A DNA stretch of 15,772 nt from Candidatus Gastranaerophilales bacterium (lineage in GTDB: Bacteria; Cyanobacteriota; Vampirovibrionia; Gastranaerophilales; Gastranaerophilaceae). Where the stretch lies: contig CALVAU010000170.1 in NCBI GenBank assembly GCA_944325615.1, forward strand, positions 1 through 15,772, written 5' to 3'. Both the position numbers and the translations under genes were made by a program. This document shows positions 1 to 9,060 of the stretch, one piece after another (positions within the stretch are counted from its first letter, which is position 1; each line of letters opens with the position of its first letter). A model generated the notes under the pieces. The model was not told the DNA's origin and made no database searches. It saw only the letters and a program-made list of their open reading frames with translations.

Positions 1-124
1 GGCTTAAAACCTAAGCCCAGTCAAAAAGTAATTTATCTTATCCGATAAATTAGATGCAAAAATCTTATATAACTTCGCTTTCAAGAGGATTAAATCTTTA
101 AAATCCTCAGCTACTCCCTGCAAA
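1..124 (-). ncRNA. Candidate yybP-ykoY (Mn2+) riboswitch aptamer, 3' part cut off by window edge
   Basis: Read on the minus strand, GGGAGTAGC (118-110) matches the conserved GGGGAGTAG loop element of the yybP-ykoY family. It is followed by a 7-bp hairpin (108-102 with 91-85). GAAAGC (82-77) comes next and could pair with the CTTTT beside TTGAC (24-20). Between them sits a perfect 9-bp hairpin (52-44 with 37-29). TTGAC is followed by a 6-bp hairpin (17-12 with 6-1). This order, including the TTGAC-hairpin near the 3' side, resembles the Lactococcus yybP aptamer as I remember it. The conserved AGCAAGACC-like segment and the P1 3' strand would lie just left of base 1. Known members sense Mn2+ and control metal exporters or TerC/UPF0016-type membrane proteins, so the controlled gene should be immediately left of the window. 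The first G run is one base short of consensus. Recognition is by eye. Confidence 0.42.
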
Positions 125-142
125 CGGCATATTCATGCGAGG

Positions 143-148
143 ATTATA
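143..148 (-). promoter_or_regulatory. Possible -10 box for the minus-strand structured RNA
   Basis: A perfect TATAAT lies on the minus strand about 20 bases upstream of the riboswitch-like element, so transcription would start near 136. No good -35 is visible at 16-18 bases. The box lies between the arms of an inverted repeat, CCTGCAA at 117-123 and TTGCAGG at 151-157, which could be an operator or chance. Confidence 0.3.
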
Positions 149-180
149 CCTTGCAGGAGGCGATTTCTACCACTTATATT

Positions 181-330
181 ATTCATTCAAATCCGAAAAA
201 AGAAAAGAAAATTAATTTTTTTTTAATGATTTTTATCAAAAAAATAAATGTTAAATAATGTAAAATTTGCAATAAAAATCATAAAGAAATAATCATTTTA
301 TTACGATATCTGATTTTGTAAAAAGGTTAA
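181..330. other. AT-rich divergent spacer, no gene seen
   Basis: This separates the minus-strand structured RNA from the giant + strand gene. It is almost entirely A and T, with runs of A and T near 196-250. I found no ORF with a credible start, no tRNA and no convincing sigma70 promoter. A TTGCAA at about 268 with TAATCA 17 bases later is the best pair and is weak. The promoter of the giant gene presumably lies here. Confidence 0.5.
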
Positions 331-342
331 GTGAGTATAATA

Positions 343-3300
343 ATGTCTGAATTTACCATAGAACAAATATCAGCAATAACTAAATACAGACAAGTTCATA
401 ACTTGGGAAATAATATCAGTAATGAGTCTGTATTATCAATAATGCAAAAAGAAATGGGGGATAAAATCGGTGAAATTTATCCTTGTTTCAAATCTTTGAA
501 TGCTGAAAAATCAGATTTAAAATTTACTAAATTTCCTTTTTTCAATTTCGGAATCAACTCATCAAAACCAATACAAGGGGTACAATTAGAAAAGAATTCT
601 TCACCTAAAAAGTCAACAGAACCTCAAAATTATGCTGTAGAATTGTCTAAAGAACAGGCTGAAAATTTGACGATAGAATATCTTTCAGAAAATATTCAAT
701 CCTCAATATCAATACTAAAAAGGCAGGATGGTGGTCTTGTAACAGACGGTTATGATTCTTTGAAAGAAGCTTTTGATAAGGAATTGTCTCAAAAAAATGT
801 TGGAGAAGTCTTGAATAATGAGATTTCAGGGCTAGGTTATTTGCAAAAAGCTCAAAATAATTCATTATCCAAAAAAGAATATTATCAGGAAAATAAACTT
901 CGTCTGAAAGAAATGATTTTAAAACGTGTATATGAAAAGGATGAAAAGTCCGGTATTGATTTCATAGATCGTAATAAAGGAAATTTAAGCAGAAAAGAAT
1001 TTGAAGGGTTTGTAGAAAAAGTAATCCAAAACAGGATAGATTCAATTCCTACAATGCAGGGTATCAAAGATATGCAGCATGCCCTTGTGATGATGGATGA
1101 TGCAGAAAAAACTGATTTTTTAAATAAGTTATCTCAAAATGCCAAAAAAGAACTTAAAAAACCTGTTCCAATCGAAAGCAAAGGAGACATACTTCCGCAG
1201 GCTACTGTAAAAAATGATTATGATACAACAGAGCCTATGACTTTTGAGGAAGTTTATAAACTTGAAAGAGGGGTAGAGTTTTCAACAGATTTAATGGAAA
1301 ATTTGGCACAAAAAAAGGGCGAATTAAATATTGCAACCGGTGCCTATAATAAATACAACCAGTTTGTTACATCAGCAGAAGAAATATTGGAGGAATATAA
1401 AAAAAGCACAGCCCCAATTACCAATCCTGACGGTTCTGCTTATATCCCATCAGAGCCTTCTGCTGAAGATAGAAAAAATCAATTAATAAATTTATACCAA
1501 AACTATTATTCAACTTCTCCTGAGAAAAATGCGGATAAGAAAAATCTTGAAATTGCAATAAAAAAATCAGGATTGCCGATCCTTGTAAGACAAAACGATG
1601 AAGGTCAAATTGATCTCGATTTGAGTGCATTCAAGACTGATTCTGAAAAAAATAGAGCAATAAATAAAATTCTCAGAGTTGGAATGAAAGAGCAAAAATC
1701 CAATTTAGATAAAATTCTCAACGGGAAAGATATTGAGACTTACATAAAAGATTATGAAAAAGCAAACCAAGTTGCAATGGGTTCTGAAAATATGGAAGAA
1801 CTTGCAAAAGCGATGGAAGAAGATAATTATACCGCAATAAATAAATACACAGGTATGGGTTCTATGACCGGCATGGGACTTATGGTGATAGGCGGTGTAA
1901 CTTGTATTGCGCCATTGGTTGCTTTAGGTGGTACTATTGCAATGTCAGGTATTGCGGCAAAAAATACTCTCGGATTTACCGAAGCGCTTTCAAGAAATTC
2001 GATAAATCCTGAGGAGCTTAAAGAATTGGGCAAATCTCTCGCTATGGATATCGGCGGTTTTGCTGTCGGCGGATATGCAGGCAAAAAAGGTCTTGATATG
2101 GCTAAAACCCTTTTATCAAAAGGTTCATCACCTTGGATTGCAATGGCGGCAGAAAAAACGACTGATTTTTCACTCTCTCTTGCAGGTGATTTAGCAATGA
2201 TGGGAGTATTGCATTCTTCAGATACAGCAGAAGGATTGACTCAGGGCAACCTTATGGGAATTTTAGTTTCTACATTTACCGGTATAAAAGCCAGCAAAGA
2301 AATGTTTAAAAATGCTCAACTTAAGCCTCAAGTGGCTTTAGCTGCAACAGATGCTGGAGAAGTCAAAATAAATTTGGATGAAAAACCTCAGCAATATAAT
2401 GCTGTTGAAAGTGATGCACCTGTATCTTCCAATCCAAAACCTGAGTTGTCAACAGAAAAAATTTCTGAAAGATTGAAAAATATCGCTAAAGAGGATCTTG
2501 ATTTGAATAATAATCAATTCAGAAATGTTTTGGATATATTGAAATCAAATCCAGAGAAAACTGAATTTATTCTTTCAAATTTGGAAAAAGCAAAATCTGC
2601 AAAAGAAAGAATAATTAATTTTATATTAAGTAAAAATTATGATCCAAAACTTGAGCAGAGTGATATTTTAATAGATTTTATGAGTTCTATGAGCAAATAT
2701 GGTTACCTGAGATATGGTTCTGAAGAAAAATTAATGCAAAAAGATCCTGAGTCTTTAAGGGGAATTTTGAATTTTGTCAGATCATACAAAAATGAAGACG
2801 GTAATTATCCTCTTATGAGCAGTGTTGAAATATTAACAGATGCGGATATAAAAGATTTTGAGTCCCTAAAACCTTTTGTTGAGCCGTTAATTATATTAGA
2901 TCACATAAATAAAAACGTATTTAAACAAGTAGTTGAATTATCTGAAAATCAACGTCAGGTTATTAGTGATTTTATTAGTATATATTCAAAAGCTAAAGAA
3001 AATCATCCTATAAAAAATAATGATACTAACTACATTTTTTCTTCAAAATTTTATATTGAAGATGCACTAAAACTTTTGAAATTTGATAATGATAAAATTT
3101 CTGCATTAAAAGATATTTATAAAATTGGTACTGACGAAAATTATCCTACTTACGATTTCCGCTATCTTGAAAAATTGTATGATTGCAGTATAGAACAAAT
3201 TCGTGAAATAGAAAAATTTGCTAAAATAACTGCAAATGGTAAATATCAATACAAATCTTTAGGAACTTTTGAATCCTTTGCAAAATGTTCTGCTGAAAAA

Positions 3301-6300
3301 TTGCAGAAAATCTATGGAATGACGGAAATTAGAGATACCAAGAACAAACCATTGTATAGTAGTTATGTGATTTCAGAATTTTTGAAATATCCTGATGAAA
3401 AAATCAATTATCTTACAGAGTTTGCAAAAATAAAGACAGAAAACAAATGGCTTAATGAAGAAGTTTCTCAATATCAAAATATTTTTGATAAATTAGCAGA
3501 GACAGAAAATGAAAAATTAGATTTACTTTTACAGTTAGCAAAAGTAGAAAAAGACGGTAAAATGTATTTTGACAACTCTACTTACGTAGAAAATTTACTG
3601 TCGCAAAGTACTGAAAAAATAGCTGAAATAAAAGAATATTACGACAAAAATCCAGAAATTTCGCCTTTGGAATTAGTCGAATTAAAAAGCAAAACTTATA
3701 ATCAATTGAGAATTCTGAACGGAAAAAATATTGATAATTCCAATAAAAATGAGCTGCAAATTAAGTTAGAAAAAGATTTTGAAAATGCTTTGCAAAATTC
3801 TAAATTGAATGCAGACTTAATTTATAATGCATGCCTCGATAAAGATAACAATTTGGATGAGGGTGCCGTAAAAATATTTACTGATATATTAAGTGAACAC
3901 CAAGATTCATATTATGATGATAATGATTTTGTATTAAATGCTTTAAATAGTTTCAAAAATAAAGATGGAAAAACAGATTTTGAAAGTTATAAAGAAATAA
4001 AATCACAGGTTGATTCTTACAAAGATAAGTTCACATCAGTATATGATTATAACGATTATCATTCTGCGATGTACAGTTTTGCAAAAAATAAAGGCTCTTC
4101 AGCCCTAAAAGATGTCAAAAATGCAATGGATTATATGCTATACCTAAATGATATAGATTTGAAAAAGACCGGATATAATATTTTAAAAAATTCTGATGCT
4201 GACTTTGATATGTTTAAATCGATAATGGATAAATGTCAAAGTAACATATATTCAAATAAACTTAGCAAATATGATTTAAATAAAATAATAGAATTATCAA
4301 CTTCAAAAGAGAATAATATAATATCGTCAGAAAAATTTAAAAATTTGATAGAACTTTCAGATGAATTTGAATTTAGTCGTACATATTCTGATTTAATATA
4401 TAATACAAAACCTGAATTAATCGATAATGAGGGCAGATTTTTTGAATTTATAAAAACTGTCAAAAATATGTATGATTCAGAAAGATCTTTCAATCGTTTT
4501 ATTAATTTTTATTATATCAAAAATCCAATACGCCAAATGGATTTGGATTGCCTTGATAAAATAAAAGCAGTATATGATAAAAATTCAAATGAATTAAATG
4601 ACCTTTCGGATGTAATCGAAAACTTAAATGAAAATAACATAACTGTATTAAATACAATTTTGGAAAAATATAATGGTAAATCTTCTTTAAAATTAGATAA
4701 TACCGAAATTGAGCCAGATGAAAACATTTTCGGTTTAAGTCGAGTTTCTGATATTTTAGAGGATATTCATACAAAAGATGATGCCGAATTTATTTCACTG
4801 CTGCTTGATAAAGGAGTCGGTGTAAGCAAATCTTATTATGGTAATAGTTTGTCTTTTAAAGAAACTAAGGAAATTAGAAATTTCGCCCATAAATGCCCGA
4901 TAACAACGAATTTGATAAAAGCAACTCAATCAGAAGATCTTATGAGATTGTTCTTGGATGATTATAATAATGAAGCTTTAGAGAAATATCTTTCAGGCAT
5001 GACCGATGAGCAGCAGGTGTTTTTTACTGAAATCTTTTTCAGTAAAAATTCTCCAGATGATTTGATTGCAAGATTTAAGGAATTAGGAAATGATGTAATT
5101 GAGAAATTTAAGGGAATTCCTCCTGAAAAATATGATAATGTAAGATTTTTAAGTCAAAAAATAACTGATAAAGAATTGATATTTGATATGTCTGTCAATG
5201 CGACACCAAAAGAGATTGAAAAATTCCTTAAATTATCAAATGTTATTCAGCATGAAATATTTAATAGAAAAATTTATAATATTGTAAAAAATGAAAAAAC
5301 TTTTAATAACAAAGATTTGTATGATGAATTATTCAATTCAATGTTGGATGGAAGTTCTGAATTTTCACTTGAATCAATGGAGAAAATTCTTTCTTATCCA
5401 TATAATGAAAAGAGTTTTGATTATATAAAGAAAAGCTTGAGTGAGGGCGATTTTATATCACAAGAAGCTTTGATAAATTACATAATAGCAGATCCGAAAA
5501 ATATTGATAATTTGGAGTATTTAAAAACTTCAAAGAATTTAATTGCATCGCCGGAAATAATGGAATATCTTTTTAAAGGCGGCAATAAAACAGAAATCGC
5601 ATTGTTTAATGAGATGGTCAATGAATTGAAAACTCATAATGATACCAATTCTTATTCAATAGATGTTTTATTCAAAAATGCCAGAAGAAATGAATTAAAT
5701 TCTCAAGAACAAAAAACTTTTTCAAAATTATACAGATTCTATGATGAAAGCGGAAAGCATAAAATTGCTGATACCATTATATTTGATTTGGCAAAAAATC
5801 AAGAACTTGCAGCAAAAGCTCTTAACGAAAAACCTTCTCAAGTTAAAAAGATAGATTTGAATAAAGTTGAAATAACACAAGAGCAGATAAAAGAATTAGC
5901 TCAAAATATGCCTAATGAATTTAAAGCGCTTTTGTATAATTTTGATGGCAAATTCGGTGAAAAAGAATATAAAGATTTGCTGACTAAATTGAATGAAAAT
6001 GAATATCTTAGAGATGCTTTGAAAGATTATGAAAAAAATGGCAAAATTGACTTGAGCATCTTTGAAAATAAAGATTTAGCTTTGAGTTTGATTAATAATG
6101 ATCCGGCTGTATTAGGACTTATTCACAATTCACCTGAATTAATTCAAAATAATCCTGCATCGGTAAAACAAAATATTAATAAAATCGGTGAAATTATCGA
6201 TTTTTGTTTGAATAAAATGAAAAATTATGCTAGTACAAATCCTGGTGTATTACCGCCTTCTATGGATTTGGATAGTTTTATAAATGAATGTGAAAAATAC

Positions 6301-9027
6301 TGTTATTCTGAAGAAAATTCAGCAATGTATTTAAATTTATTAAATATATTTGGTGCTAAAAATATCAAGTCTTTTATTGAAAATTCAAATGAGAAAAATA
6401 CAATGAATGTTATATATGATTTGGATAAATATACACAATCAGAATTAGCACCGACTTTTTCAAAACTTTTCGAGATAGAAAATATTACAGAAAAAGAATT
6501 TGATCTGATTATGAAAGTTGCAGAGTATGTTGATCTGAAAAATTCAAAAAAATATTACTATGGAGATAATAATGTAAAATTGGTGCAAGAAGATTTTGAA
6601 AAAATGATTGAAAAAATAATTCAAAAAGGTAAATTCGATAAGAATGAATTTTTTGAAGATATTTATAAAGGATTTTTAGATGCAAATATAAATGACTTTG
6701 AGCCAATGACATCAGAGCAGATAAAAATAATTGCAGAGCAGGATTTTATTGGCAATAAAAATATTGAACCGCAGCAATGGCAAAAATTTGTCTCATTAAA
6801 TCCTCAAGTGCGTGAGGTTGCAGGCAATTTAGTAAAAACACATTCGTTTAATGATATAATGAATATTATAAACCTTGCTCAAAACAAGGATGATATATTA
6901 ACAGGTATGAGTTTTAAAGACAAAATGAAAATGCTCGATGTTATCGATAGTTTTACAAAAGAAGATTTGGAAATGCTAAGACGAACAAACTACGATATTG
7001 ATGGTGCAATTACCAAAATAGTCAAAGCATTGAATATTGAAAAGAAATTTATTGAGACTGATCCGCAAAAACAAAAAGACTTTTTGAATAATTTTATCGG
7101 AAATAATAATAAATCTTCAGAAAATTTTATTAAAAATACAGATTTTACAACTTCTGAATTTTCAGAAGGTATTCCTCTAAAATATCCAAGAGCTGAATTT
7201 TTCTCAGATATGGAAAAAATTCTTGATACTATGCCTGTGGCTGAAAAACAAAATGTCATGAAATATTTTGACATTTATAAAAGCGAAAAAGGCTATGAGG
7301 GAATACCTGTCATTCCGAAAGATTCTAATATAGAACTTTCAAATTCAGAAAAAATAGCGGTTGAAAAAATATCTTCATTGATAGATAAATTCACAACCAA
7401 AAACGAATCTCTTGTCAAAGATCCTGAACTCAAAAAAATGCTCGATACAATAGTTCAAGGGTTTCCGGAATTTACTTCTATAATCGGTAAAAAACAGCAC
7501 GATACACATTCTTATACAGTTGATATTCATACACTAAAAGTTTTGCAATATGCAATGAATGATCCAGCATATCAAAAACTTTCTGATAAAGATAAAACTA
7601 TTCTTAAACTAACTGCCCTAGTCCATGACTTCGGCAAAAAAGAAGGTGTGGTTGATGAAGGTCATGCCGAATTAAGTTCTGAATACGTCAATGGTATTTT
7701 AGCTAAATTTGATTTACCGGATTCAGTCAAATACAGAATAGTTGAATTAGTAAATAATCACCACTGGTTTGCTGCATATAATAAAGGTGAAATGTCTTCT
7801 GATATGATGGCGACATTATGCAGAAATCCTGAAGATTTTGAAATTTCAAAAATTCTTGCAAAAGCTGATTTGCTTGGTGTGAGTGATTCATACTATCTCA
7901 GAATAACTAACACCTCAGATAGAGAAGAATTTGACGCATTTCTTGCCGACAAATTTTCATACGTAGATAAAGAGCTTTCAGAACTCAGAGCAAAAGCAAA
8001 TATAATTTTAGATAACAAAATCCTAAACAACGGTAAAAAATTCCCGATTCAAAAAGTTAATTTGGACGGTCAAGAAGTTGAATTAAAAGTCCTTAATTTG
8101 ACTGATAAAAATATTGATAATCTTGCACAATACGGTTTTGCACCGGGAACAACAAAGGATAATCTTCGCCTAACAGTTCATATGACACCTGATTTTTCAT
8201 TTGATGATAATATAACCTCAGCTTCTGCAATGAATACGTTTAATATTCTTTCAGCAACACCAACACATCATTCAGTACAATCAACATCTTTGATAAGCTA
8301 CAATAATAATCGAACTTATGCTTATCGAAAATTCGGTTTTATATTGGATGTTGACCAAGCTAATATTTCAACTGCAAATTACGGTAATGTAGGCTCAGGC
8401 AGAAACAAAACATTGCAGGCGTTTTCGGAACGTTTGTTCAGTGATGATCACGACCGTTCTTGGGTCAAAACTCAATTTTTGAATGCTTTGAAACGCAAAA
8501 ATATAGAAATAAGTGAACAGGATTACGCAACATTAGCAAAATTCCTATATGCTAAAAAGCATTCTACTCAAATATATTCAGAGTTTGTAAATGAAAAAGC
8601 TTCACCTGAAATGATTTCAGAAAATTCAGGATTTACAAAAGATTTGTATGCCGAATACATTTCACCAAAGACTTCGCCTGAAAGAAAATCCGAAATATTT
8701 GATCTTTGCGTCGGCTCAAAAACTTATGTAATCAAAAAAGACGGCTCTATATCAGTTGAGTATGATTCTAAAATCAACCCGAACAGGCAAGATGACGGGA
8801 ATTTAAGAATTAAGGCAAAAGATCTTCGTGATGCTTTGGAAACTTCTAGGGATATGCTCTTTAAAGGGCCTGAACATAGTGAAATAGTATCATTAACTCC
8901 GAGAATTAACGGTTTGGTCGCAAGGGTTTCAAATATCCAAGAATGTCCGAAATACTTTTTGCAATACGCAAAAGAGCATCATTTGCCGATTATTTTGATT
9001 GGTTTTAAAGATCCGTCAAACAAATAA
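343..9027 (+). CDS. Giant helical-repeat protein with HD phosphohydrolase-type domain and unassigned C-terminal domain
   Basis: The gene encodes 2,894 residues if it starts at ATG 343, which has AAGTGAG 7 bases upstream. An in-frame GTG at 331 with AAAAGG 4 bases upstream is the alternative; numbering here uses ATG. There is no signal peptide. Order: helical, charged N-terminus (1-500) with a degenerate EF-hand-like stretch at 209-220; glycine-rich hydrophobic block (507-648); tandem 34-residue repeats (914-1087, divergent copies near 801 and 867); a long Lys/Asn/Asp/Glu-rich helical region to about 2340; then an HD domain with H2396, H2428-D2429, H2441, H2473-H2474 and D2509 placed as in metal-dependent phosphohydrolases. 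The last 330 residues are unassigned and include an STS at 2647-2649. HD proteins usually cleave phosphoesters or phosphoanhydrides; substrate unknown. The frame is intact over 8.7 kb, so it is under selection. A surface or host/prey-directed effector role is inference only. It stands alone on its strand. Confidence 0.9.
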   Translation: MSEFTIEQISAITKYRQVHNLGNNISNESVLSIMQKEMGDKIGEIYPCFKSLNAEKSDLKFTKFPFFNFGINSSKPIQGVQLEKNSSPKKSTEPQNYAVELSKEQAENLTIEYLSENIQSSISILKRQDGGLVTDGYDSLKEAFDKELSQKNVGEVLNNEISGLGYLQKAQNNSLSKKEYYQENKLRLKEMILKRVYEKDEKSGIDFIDRNKGNLSRKEFEGFVEKVIQNRIDSIPTMQGIKDMQHALVMMDDAEKTDFLNKLSQNAKKELKKPVPIESKGDILPQATVKNDYDTTEPMTFEEVYKLERGVEFSTDLMENLAQKKGELNIATGAYNKYNQFVTSAEEILEEYKKSTAPITNPDGSAYIPSEPSAEDRKNQLINLYQNYYSTSPEKNADKKNLEIAIKKSGLPILVRQNDEGQIDLDLSAFKTDSEKNRAINKILRVGMKEQKSNLDKILNGKDIETYIKDYEKANQVAMGSENMEELAKAMEEDNYTAINKYTGMGSMTGMGLMVIGGVTCIAPLVALGGTIAMSGIAAKNTLGFTEALSRNSINPEELKELGKSLAMDIGGFAVGGYAGKKGLDMAKTLLSKGSSPWIAMAAEKTTDFSLSLAGDLAMMGVLHSSDTAEGLTQGNLMGILVSTFTGIKASKEMFKNAQLKPQVALAATDAGEVKINLDEKPQQYNAVESDAPVSSNPKPELSTEKISERLKNIAKEDLDLNNNQFRNVLDILKSNPEKTEFILSNLEKAKSAKERIINFILSKNYDPKLEQSDILIDFMSSMSKYGYLRYGSEEKLMQKDPESLRGILNFVRSYKNEDGNYPLMSSVEILTDADIKDFESLKPFVEPLIILDHINKNVFKQVVELSENQRQVISDFISIYSKAKENHPIKNNDTNYIFSSKFYIEDALKLLKFDNDKISALKDIYKIGTDENYPTYDFRYLEKLYDCSIEQIREIEKFAKITANGKYQYKSLGTFESFAKCSAEKLQKIYGMTEIRDTKNKPLYSSYVISEFLKYPDEKINYLTEFAKIKTENKWLNEEVSQYQNIFDKLAETENEKLDLLLQLAKVEKDGKMYFDNSTYVENLLSQSTEKIAEIKEYYDKNPEISPLELVELKSKTYNQLRILNGKNIDNSNKNELQIKLEKDFENALQNSKLNADLIYNACLDKDNNLDEGAVKIFTDILSEHQDSYYDDNDFVLNALNSFKNKDGKTDFESYKEIKSQVDSYKDKFTSVYDYNDYHSAMYSFAKNKGSSALKDVKNAMDYMLYLNDIDLKKTGYNILKNSDADFDMFKSIMDKCQSNIYSNKLSKYDLNKIIELSTSKENNIISSEKFKNLIELSDEFEFSRTYSDLIYNTKPELIDNEGRFFEFIKTVKNMYDSERSFNRFINFYYIKNPIRQMDLDCLDKIKAVYDKNSNELNDLSDVIENLNENNITVLNTILEKYNGKSSLKLDNTEIEPDENIFGLSRVSDILEDIHTKDDAEFISLLLDKGVGVSKSYYGNSLSFKETKEIRNFAHKCPITTNLIKATQSEDLMRLFLDDYNNEALEKYLSGMTDEQQVFFTEIFFSKNSPDDLIARFKELGNDVIEKFKGIPPEKYDNVRFLSQKITDKELIFDMSVNATPKEIEKFLKLSNVIQHEIFNRKIYNIVKNEKTFNNKDLYDELFNSMLDGSSEFSLESMEKILSYPYNEKSFDYIKKSLSEGDFISQEALINYIIADPKNIDNLEYLKTSKNLIASPEIMEYLFKGGNKTEIALFNEMVNELKTHNDTNSYSIDVLFKNARRNELNSQEQKTFSKLYRFYDESGKHKIADTIIFDLAKNQELAAKALNEKPSQVKKIDLNKVEITQEQIKELAQNMPNEFKALLYNFDGKFGEKEYKDLLTKLNENEYLRDALKDYEKNGKIDLSIFENKDLALSLINNDPAVLGLIHNSPELIQNNPASVKQNINKIGEIIDFCLNKMKNYASTNPGVLPPSMDLDSFINECEKYCYSEENSAMYLNLLNIFGAKNIKSFIENSNEKNTMNVIYDLDKYTQSELAPTFSKLFEIENITEKEFDLIMKVAEYVDLKNSKKYYYGDNNVKLVQEDFEKMIEKIIQKGKFDKNEFFEDIYKGFLDANINDFEPMTSEQIKIIAEQDFIGNKNIEPQQWQKFVSLNPQVREVAGNLVKTHSFNDIMNIINLAQNKDDILTGMSFKDKMKMLDVIDSFTKEDLEMLRRTNYDIDGAITKIVKALNIEKKFIETDPQKQKDFLNNFIGNNNKSSENFIKNTDFTTSEFSEGIPLKYPRAEFFSDMEKILDTMPVAEKQNVMKYFDIYKSEKGYEGIPVIPKDSNIELSNSEKIAVEKISSLIDKFTTKNESLVKDPELKKMLDTIVQGFPEFTSIIGKKQHDTHSYTVDIHTLKVLQYAMNDPAYQKLSDKDKTILKLTALVHDFGKKEGVVDEGHAELSSEYVNGILAKFDLPDSVKYRIVELVNNHHWFAAYNKGEMSSDMMATLCRNPEDFEISKILAKADLLGVSDSYYLRITNTSDREEFDAFLADKFSYVDKELSELRAKANIILDNKILNNGKKFPIQKVNLDGQEVELKVLNLTDKNIDNLAQYGFAPGTTKDNLRLTVHMTPDFSFDDNITSASAMNTFNILSATPTHHSVQSTSLISYNNNRTYAYRKFGFILDVDQANISTANYGNVGSGRNKTLQAFSERLFSDDHDRSWVKTQFLNALKRKNIEISEQDYATLAKFLYAKKHSTQIYSEFVNEKASPEMISENSGFTKDLYAEYISPKTSPERKSEIFDLCVGSKTYVIKKDGSISVEYDSKINPNRQDDGNLRIKAKDLRDALETSRDMLFKGPEHSEIVSLTPRINGLVARVSNIQECPKYFLQYAKEHHLPIILIGFKDPSNK
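3082..3603 (+). repeat. Five tandem 34-residue coding repeats in the giant protein
   Basis: Units begin at residues 914, 948, 982, 1016 and 1054 and are 34, 34, 34, 38 and 34 residues long. Each opens with a short turn and an acidic-Lys/Gln-Ile/Leu core (DKI, EQI, EKL, EKI, EKL). A helix often carrying FAKI or LAKV follows, then a G/N-K turn with aromatic residues and a second helix ending in Phe/Leu. A sixth unit starts at 1088 and fades out. The DNA is not repetitive, only the protein pattern, so the copies are old. Length matches TPR, but the TPR signature residues are absent. It looks like an alpha-solenoid of helical hairpins, a likely binding surface. Confidence 0.6.
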
Positions 9028-9060
9028 TTAGTTTAAAGCGCAAAAAATTTTTTTCTCGAA

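Noticed and set aside
1..185. tmRNA, 6S RNA, RNase P RNA, SRP RNA or T-box in the hairpin-rich left edge
   Set aside because: None of their core conserved strings is present on either strand (no CCA-ended tRNA-like end, no GAGGAAAGTCC, no GGAAGGAAGCA). A GTGGTAGAAATCG stretch on the minus strand only loosely resembles a T-box and lies upstream of the hairpins rather than downstream.
180..200. tRNA T-loop-like ATTCAAATCC
   Set aside because: The flanking five-base arms do not pair and no acceptor, D or anticodon arm surrounds it.
3082..3603. Calling the 34-residue repeats TPR or PPR
   Set aside because: Unit length fits TPR but the small and aromatic signature positions (G8, A20, A27, P32) are not present, and PPR units are 35 residues with a different pattern.
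647..7274. Several minus-strand ORFs of 60-94 codons inside the giant gene
   Set aside because: They are antisense shadows of a strongly coding frame, with compositions rich in Leu, Phe, Ser and Tyr as expected from reversing Lys/Asn/Glu codons, and no ribosome sites were noticed.
9042..9054. A6T7 tract after the giant gene as a terminator
   Set aside because: There is no GC stem next to it; it is simply an AT palindrome, so termination there is unsupported.
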